A DNA stretch of 64,000 bases, taken from positions 7,296,032 through 7,360,031 of the forward strand of contig NC_043741.1 of NCBI RefSeq assembly GCF_004337985.1. Direction: 5' to 3'. Position numbers and translations under genes: made by a program. The stretch comes from Pyricularia pennisetigena. Its lineage: Eukaryota; Ascomycota; Sordariomycetes; Magnaporthales; Pyriculariaceae. Positions 58,900 through 64,000 of the stretch are shown here, in pieces; the first letter of the stretch is position 1; the number at the start of each line of letters is the position of its first letter. Under the pieces are notes generated by a model. It had not been told where the DNA came from. It did not search any database and saw only the letters and a list, made by a program, of their open reading frames with translations.

Positions 58900-60017
58900 C
58901 TATGCGAACGGCACCCGTTCAAGGTAGCGGGAGGACCCTGTCTGGGGCCTCGTGGCAATTTGAACAATCCGTCTCGAGAGCTGCTCGATGGCAGGGATGT
59001 TGTTGGCCATGCCTAGATATTTCCGGCAGTGAGGGCTGGTTCTTCCCAACGCTCGTTCCCAAAGACGTTTCCATTTGGTTAAAGCTTGTAAGAGAGTTGT
59101 CGACTGCCGTGGCAGCGACAATAGTGACTTGAGAATTGAAGATGATTGGTTGCAGAGCTGTCTCACATGTCTTCTTAGCAAATGCTCCAGAAGGGTAGGG
59201 GGCCCACAAGACAGGTTGATGACAGGAGGTAACTTACCACATATTACAATATGCAGCTCAAAGGGGATCAAGCTTTCCATCTCACAATCATGGTTCTTTG
59301 AGGCACCGTGCAGCAAGCGCGACATGACGCCCTTCAACGAAAGCGAACCCGCGCCATACTCACGTCTTAGCAGCCCGAACGCGTGTCCTGAATCTGCATC
59401 CCACAGAGCGGGATTGCAGGGCAGCGAACCAGACATTTCCGGCATGGAAAATACCGGTGGGTTGTTGCAGCACAGAGTAGCGAGGCCATCGACCGCAAAA
59501 GCCCAAGTGGCAAGTCTGATGACCTGCTCGCGTGTGCACAAAAAGCCGCCAGTCCTCATTTCCAGGCGGGTAATGTCGGGGTTCCCACGAACTGTAGCCT
59601 CCTCAGCGCCGTGACTATCGCAGGCAGGCGTTCCGTCACAGCGATGCGATGGATGGCAGAGTCGCTGATTGATAATGTTTCCAACCCGTACATTAGCAGA
59701 CTAGCCTGGCATAGCTGAAGCCCTTTGACTTGGTTGGCCTGTGAGGAAAGAGGTGCATCTGTATCTCTCAGAAAAGTCTCTAGTCTCTCAAAGACAAAAC
59801 CGTCTGCGACATGGTAGAGTTTCCGGGCCTCTTTTATATTCTCCAAACCGTGTCCGGGACGATATGAATAAGTCGCACCAGTGAGTGCAACAACCATAAG
59901 AAGGGGCAGCGAGACCTCCTCGAGGTGGAAAGTCGGCCAGTGTATTAGCGGGTACTGGTAATGTCGCTTTCGACAAAAGATGATTGCAAAAGCCTGCACA
60001 TTCCAGACAGTGAAAAA
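58900..60017 (-). pseudogene. decayed fungal-specific transcription factor, DNA-binding part missing
   Basis: The minus-strand sequence clearly encodes the fungal regulatory domain found in C2H2/Zn-type factors. Frame 1 has YPLIHWPTFHLEEVSLPLLM, SLLMYGLETLSISDSAIHR and AVTERLPAIVTALRRLQFVG. Another frame has IRLATWAFAVDGLATLCC, NNPPVFSMPEMSGSLPC and NPALWDADSGHAFGLL. The C-terminal KWKRLWERALGR follows. Between the first and second parts (about 59540-59600) the frame changes twice: EDWRLFVHT, which the family has here, reads in the third frame. A stop lies at 59556-59558. Upstream of a possible acceptor at 60018 there is only a TA microsatellite and no zinc-finger exon. A GTAAGT inside ELHIVICG may be a normal donor. 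It is probably a relic. An assembly error could explain one frame change, but not the missing DNA-binding exon. Confidence 0.65.
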
Positions 60018-60065
60018 CTGACGAGAAGCGACAGGGTTGAAAGGGGGACCTTGACAGCAACGGTT

Positions 60066-60110
<45 letters not shown>

Positions 60111-60418
60111 TAAACTGCAATTATCAGTCAAGGCAATACCTCAACCGCGACATCCGCCAACTTAGTGCCTTCACCCAACGCTAGGCAAATGACGCAACGG
60201 TGTGGATCCGAGAATGAAATTTCATCTGCCGGGATCCTCAAGATGGGGAAATCGCATCTTGAAATGCGGGGGTTTGTTTTCCCCCATCTCGTCGGCGTAG
60301 CATTGGCATTCGGAGAGGCGGTGATCAAAACAAACATCCTCCCTTCAGAGCGGTTTTTTTCCATTTTTTGTCTTCATTTTCATGATCCATCCCCCCCNNN
60401 NNNNNNNNNNNNNCCAAA
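60018..60418. other. intergenic with TA microsatellite and small gap
   Basis: A TA dinucleotide repeat at 60068-60109, then unique sequence, a C-run and sixteen undetermined bases (60398-60413). These lie directly before the start of the carboxylesterase gene, so its 5' leader is incomplete. Confidence 0.6.
60068..60109. repeat. (TA)n microsatellite
   Basis: About 21 uninterrupted TA units next to the decayed transcription factor gene, in the place where its upstream intron or exon would be expected. Confidence 0.95.
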
Positions 60419-62145
60419 ATGCACAACCTCACAGCAACAGCCCTATTCTCCCTCCTCGCCACCGCGGCAACCCCGGCGTCCTGCAACAGCAGCGACGCCG
60501 CTACCGGCCGTCCAATCGTTCAGCTCGCCGGCGGCACCGTAACCGGCACCATCGACCCGTCGACGCCCTCGGTGCGCCAGTTTCTCGGCATCCCGTACGC
60601 GCAGCCCCCTCTCGGCCCGCTGCGCTTCTCCCCTCCGCAGCGGCCAACGTCACCGCTCGGCGACGTCGACGCCACCGCCATGCCGCCCAGCTGCATGCAG
60701 CACCTGTCGTCCGACGCCGGGTTCTACACGCGCGAGGTGCTCGAGTTCAACCTGCGCGGGCTCAACGTCACGGGCCCCGTGTCGGAGGACTGCCTGACGG
60801 TCAGCGTGTGGACGCCCGAGTCGGCCGGCGCCGGCGCGGACCTCCCCGTGCTGATCTACGTGTACGGCGGCGGGTTCCAGACGGGCGGCGTCGACGTGCC
60901 GTACCAGCTGCCGCCCAGGTGGGTGGAGCGGACGCGGTCGCACGTCGTCGTCGTCATGAACTACCGCCTCAACATCTTTGGCTTCCCGTCCGCGGCCGGG
61001 CTGGACGCCACGGGGCAGAACTTGGGGCTTTTGGACCAGCGGCTGGCGGTCGAGTGGGCGAGGGACAACGTTGCGGCGTTTGGTGGTGATCCCAAGCGCA
61101 TGGGGCTGTGGGGGCAGAGCGCGGGGTCCATGTCGGTCGGGGCGTATGCGTTTGCGTATGCCGAGGATCCGATCGTGAACTCGTTCATGATGAACTCGGC
61201 CACGGAACTGTCGAATAATTTTACGCAGCCGCTGCACTCCAACTTTACGTTTGTGGCCGGGAGGGTCGGCTGCGGTGGATTAAAGGCCGCGGAGGAGTTG
61301 GAGTGCATGAGAAAAGTGCCGGCTGGCGAGATTGCATCTTTGCTGAAGGAGTATGCCGACTCTGGGTCGACGCCGGGGTATCGGTTCTGGCCCGTCGTGG
61401 ATGACAAGTTTGTGTTTGGGGACTACGGCAAACTGTACCGAGAGGGCAAGGTTGCAAGGATTGTACGTGCTTTTCCAACCATGCATACTAAACTCTATTT
61501 TGGTTGAGTACAGACTGACCAATCAACTCACAGCCAGCCATAATCGGCAGCAATGCGCAGGACGGTAACCCCTTTGCGCCCTACAACCCTGACGGTGTTG
61601 ATCAAACAGCCGCCGACGCCGCGAAACTCTCTCTGTTCTTTTGTCCTGCGTTCAAGACAAGCCTGTAAGTGGCCCTGCCAGAAGACGATACCCAACCAAC
61701 CCATTGAAACTTTTGTGCACATGAGAGAGAAAAAAAAAAAAAGACACAATAAAAGAATCGCATCACAATCCAAAGCTAACCTCAACCAAATCCACAAACA
61801 AACAAAACAACCAGCAACCGCATCCGAGCCAACGTCCCCACCTTCCGCTACGAGTACTTTGGCAACTTCTCCAACGTCTCGCCCAAGCCCTGGATGGGCG
61901 CATACCACTCGGGCGAGCTGCCCATGCTCTTCGGCACGCACGGCGACTTCCGCGGCGAATCGACGCAGCTGGAGTGCGACACCAGCGCCGTCATGCAGGA
62001 CGCGTGGCTGGCGCTGGTCAGGGACGGAGTTGCGGGGGTCGAGGCGCTCGGTTGGCCCGTCTACGGCGGCAACGTCGTGCAGCAGTTTGGCAACGGGGTC
62101 GCAAGCAGGAGTGGGGATGCGAAGGAGTGGGAAGCGAGATGTTGA
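60419..62145 (+). CDS. secreted type-B carboxylesterase/lipase
   Basis: Three exons, 60419-61462, 61534-61664 and 61815-62145, joined in phases 0 and 2, encode 501 residues. Residues 1-22 are a signal peptide (MHNLTATALFSLLATAATPA then SC). Family landmarks are FLGIPYAQPPLGPLRF, the SEDCLTVSVWTP box, the oxyanion YVYGGGF, and the nucleophile elbow GQSAGS with Ser234. The likely catalytic His423 is in GAYHSGELP. The usual acidic residue region reads NAQDGNPF, with Asp where many members have Glu. It hydrolyses ester bonds of extracellular substrates (lipids, plant esters or xenobiotics). Length is slightly short of the usual 520-560. A second family member begins 0.9 kb downstream on the same strand. 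Sixteen N lie five bases before the ATG. Confidence 0.9.
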
Positions 62146-63046
62146 ACTGGGAAAAGAAAGAAGAAGAAGAAAAAAAAAAAGATCGGCGTGGGGAGTGGGT
62201 GGGGAGGGTTAAGGTGCTCTGGCAAAGAATGGAGGATATTCTTTTTTTTACATAGTAAATGCCGAGTCAATTTCTCTGTTATTGCATGACGGCATGCCTC
62301 TCTGTCTGGTTTTGGTGCTGCTTTGACCTGATGCATTGTACCATCGTAGAACCAAAGGTAAACATGTGCTACACCTGAGCCATTTTCGGCGTGGCACTGT
62401 TGTTTGGCCGTTGGAGGTGAGGAAATCTTAATCCCAGCGTTGATCACAAACGGGGCCCCATCCGGATCAACAGCGTCCGCGAATGCGGCAATATTAGTGG
62501 GGGCATTCGCATGTAACCGTCTACATGAGTCAGGCTTGCTCTAACGAGTTCGTCGTTGCGCTTGTCGCGCTGCGCTTGATGAATTGCAAGTTGCACCAGT
62601 AAAAGGCCGAGAATCAAAGGTTCAGCGACGGGTTGTGGATTGTGGTACGCTCCGCAGATTGACGAACGATTCAAGGTGCTGTTCATGAGAAATTAATATA
62701 TTATCCCCCGCCGGGAAGCGGGATATTTGATTGCACGGTTCATGAGGGGGATTTGCCAAAAACTCCGGGAGTACCTTGGCCACGACGTTTCAACGTTAAA
62801 CCCTATTTAGATTATGTACGGAGCCTCGAGTCAAAAGCAAATTACGCAGGATTCACCGTAATTGTCATGACATCTGAGCCCCTTAGGGGGAGGCAGGGAG
62901 GTCGGAGAATATTTAACCACCACGGAGCCACGATGTTGGCCTTTGCCACTCAAGCTTGTTGGGTTCCAAGCTCATGCTTCCACAGAGCCGTTCCATTCAT
63001 TCTTTACCAGCACACGAACACAAGCCATAAAAAAATAAAATAAAAA
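62146..63046. other. intergenic between two carboxylesterases
   Basis: GAA-rich 3' flank (62156-62180), then unique DNA with no supported gene. It ends in an AT-rich leader immediately before the ATG at 63047. Confidence 0.55.
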
Positions 63047-64000
63047 ATGTGGATACCAACATCACCGCTAGCACTGCTGCTGGCCGCCACGGGCTTCTCC
63101 GCCGTCAAGGCGGTGGACACCCTGGTGGATCTCGGCTACGCCAAGTTTCAAGGCGCCGTGACTGACCCGGATCTCGGCGTCAGCATGTGGAAGGGCATCC
63201 AGTTTGCTGCTCCACCAGTCGGCAAGCTCAGGTTTGCCGCCCCGGCCGACCCCGTGCAGACTGGCATCGTCGACGCCACGCGCCACGGACCCATCTGCCC
63301 ACCCCAGCAGCCGACCGACTGGACCGTCACGGGCAACCACACGCGATTCACGACCGACGAGGACTGCCTCTACCTGGCCGTGGCGGCACCCACCAACGCC
63401 ACCAAGAGCTCCAAGCTCCCCGTCGTGGTCCTCCTCCAGGGCGGTGGCTTCGCATCCAACTCGAGCCCGAACTGGAACGGCAGGGAGATTGTATCCGACG
63501 GCCAGGTGGTCGTGGTCACTTTCAACTACCGCGTCGGCATGTACGGCTTCCTGCACGCGCGCGAGCTGGCGGCGGGCGGCGGCACGTTCAACGCCGGCAT
63601 CAAGGACATGATCAAGGCGCTTGAGTGGGTCCAGACCAACATTGCCGCGTTCGGAGGAGACCCGGACCATGTGGTGATCGACGGCGTCAGCGCCGGTGGT
63701 GCGGCGGTGGGCCTGCTCATGGCCGCCAACATCCCCGGGGACAAGGAGCTCTTCGTCGGCGGCATCTCCGAGTCGGGCCCCTGGGTCACCATGCGCAACC
63801 TGGAGCAGGGCCAGGAGATGTACGACTGCCTCGTCGAGGAGAAGAACTGCAAGGGCTCCAGCGACACGCTCGAGTGCCTGCGCGCGCTGGACCAGGCCGC
63901 GATCCGGTCGTCCAAGTGCTGGTTCAACCCCAACATCGACGGCGAGCTCTTCAGCGACAGCCTGGCCGACATGTTCAGCCAGGGCAGGTACCGCAAGGTG
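63047..64000 (+). CDS. secreted type-B carboxylesterase, 3' end outside window
   Basis: The frame opens at ATG 63047 and stays open to the window edge (318 codons). The signal peptide is MWIPTSPLALLLAATGFSAV. Landmarks are WKGIQFAAPPVGKLRF, TTDEDCLYLAV, the oxyanion region LLQGGGF, NYRVGMYGFLHA and AFGGDPDHVVIDG. The nucleophile elbow is GVSAGG with Ser215. The oxyanion box reads LLQGGGF where most members have a histidine or tyrosine before GGG. No intron is visible in this part. It belongs to the same family as the gene ending at 62145, but sequence similarity between the two is modest, so any tandem duplication is old. The His and acidic catalytic residues would be beyond 64000. Confidence 0.88.
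   Translation, partial: MWIPTSPLALLLAATGFSAVKAVDTLVDLGYAKFQGAVTDPDLGVSMWKGIQFAAPPVGKLRFAAPADPVQTGIVDATRHGPICPPQQPTDWTVTGNHTRFTTDEDCLYLAVAAPTNATKSSKLPVVVLLQGGGFASNSSPNWNGREIVSDGQVVVVTFNYRVGMYGFLHARELAAGGGTFNAGIKDMIKALEWVQTNIAAFGGDPDHVVIDGVSAGGAAVGLLMAANIPGDKELFVGGISESGPWVTMRNLEQGQEMYDCLVEEKNCKGSSDTLECLRALDQAAIRSSKCWFNPNIDGELFSDSLADMFSQGRYRKV

Overview
The window is nuclear DNA from a filamentous ascomycete. Genes have short GT-AG introns with CTRAC-like branch sites and GC-rich codons. They are separated by AT-richer intergenic DNA full of homopolymers. The gene content fits Sordariomycetes: PTH11-type receptor, Zn2Cys6 regulators, spherulin-4 family glycosidase, type-B carboxylesterases and many small secreted proteins. 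Two small secreted proteins resemble the MAX effectors of Magnaporthales, so a plant-associated Magnaporthales-like fungus is my best guess; this is inference. It is a draft assembly with gaps at 1351-1630, 15654-15655, 19148-19384, 43014-43015, 45434-45443, 48038-48039 and 60398-60413.

Layout. 0.9-2.0 kb: aquaporin broken by a gap. 4.3-4.8 kb: hAT-like nonautonomous repeat. 6.2-10.7 kb: two secreted proteins of unknown function. 11.5 kb: intron-containing tRNA-Gly(GCC). 12.2-13.4 kb: multi-span membrane protein. 15.3-17.3 kb: DHA2-like MFS transporter. 17.7-18.5 kb: spherulin-4/GH135-like secreted protein. 19.4-21.5 kb: Zn2Cys6 regulator. 22.5-23.8 kb: mitochondrial helical (LEA/apolipoprotein-like) protein. 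23.8-29 kb: mostly gene-poor, with short interstitial telomere-like repeats.

28.9-42.7 kb is the most coherent block: a GcvT-containing dimethylglycine/sarcosine dehydrogenase-like flavoprotein, a Rieske choline/glycine-betaine monooxygenase-like enzyme, a covalent-FAD sarcosine-oxidase-like enzyme, and a large polyglutamine Zn2Cys6 regulator. Together they make a plausible gene cluster for stepwise N-demethylation of glycine betaine (or a related N-methylated amine) to glycine. Both flavoproteins end in PTS1-type tripeptides (ARL and AKL), which places the oxidative steps in the peroxisome.

43.4-57.7 kb is an accessory compartment. It holds a 67-aa four-cysteine secreted protein, two MAX-like candidates (44.5 and 56.0 kb), a 199-bp hAT-like MITE, a PTH11-type receptor, a decayed secreted-protein gene, a strongly AT-rich RIP-like tract (53.2-56.0 kb), a CYSTM-like protein and a five-cysteine secreted protein in two exons. 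58.9-60.0 kb is a decayed fungal transcription factor. The window ends with two carboxylesterase genes in tandem; the second runs off the right edge.
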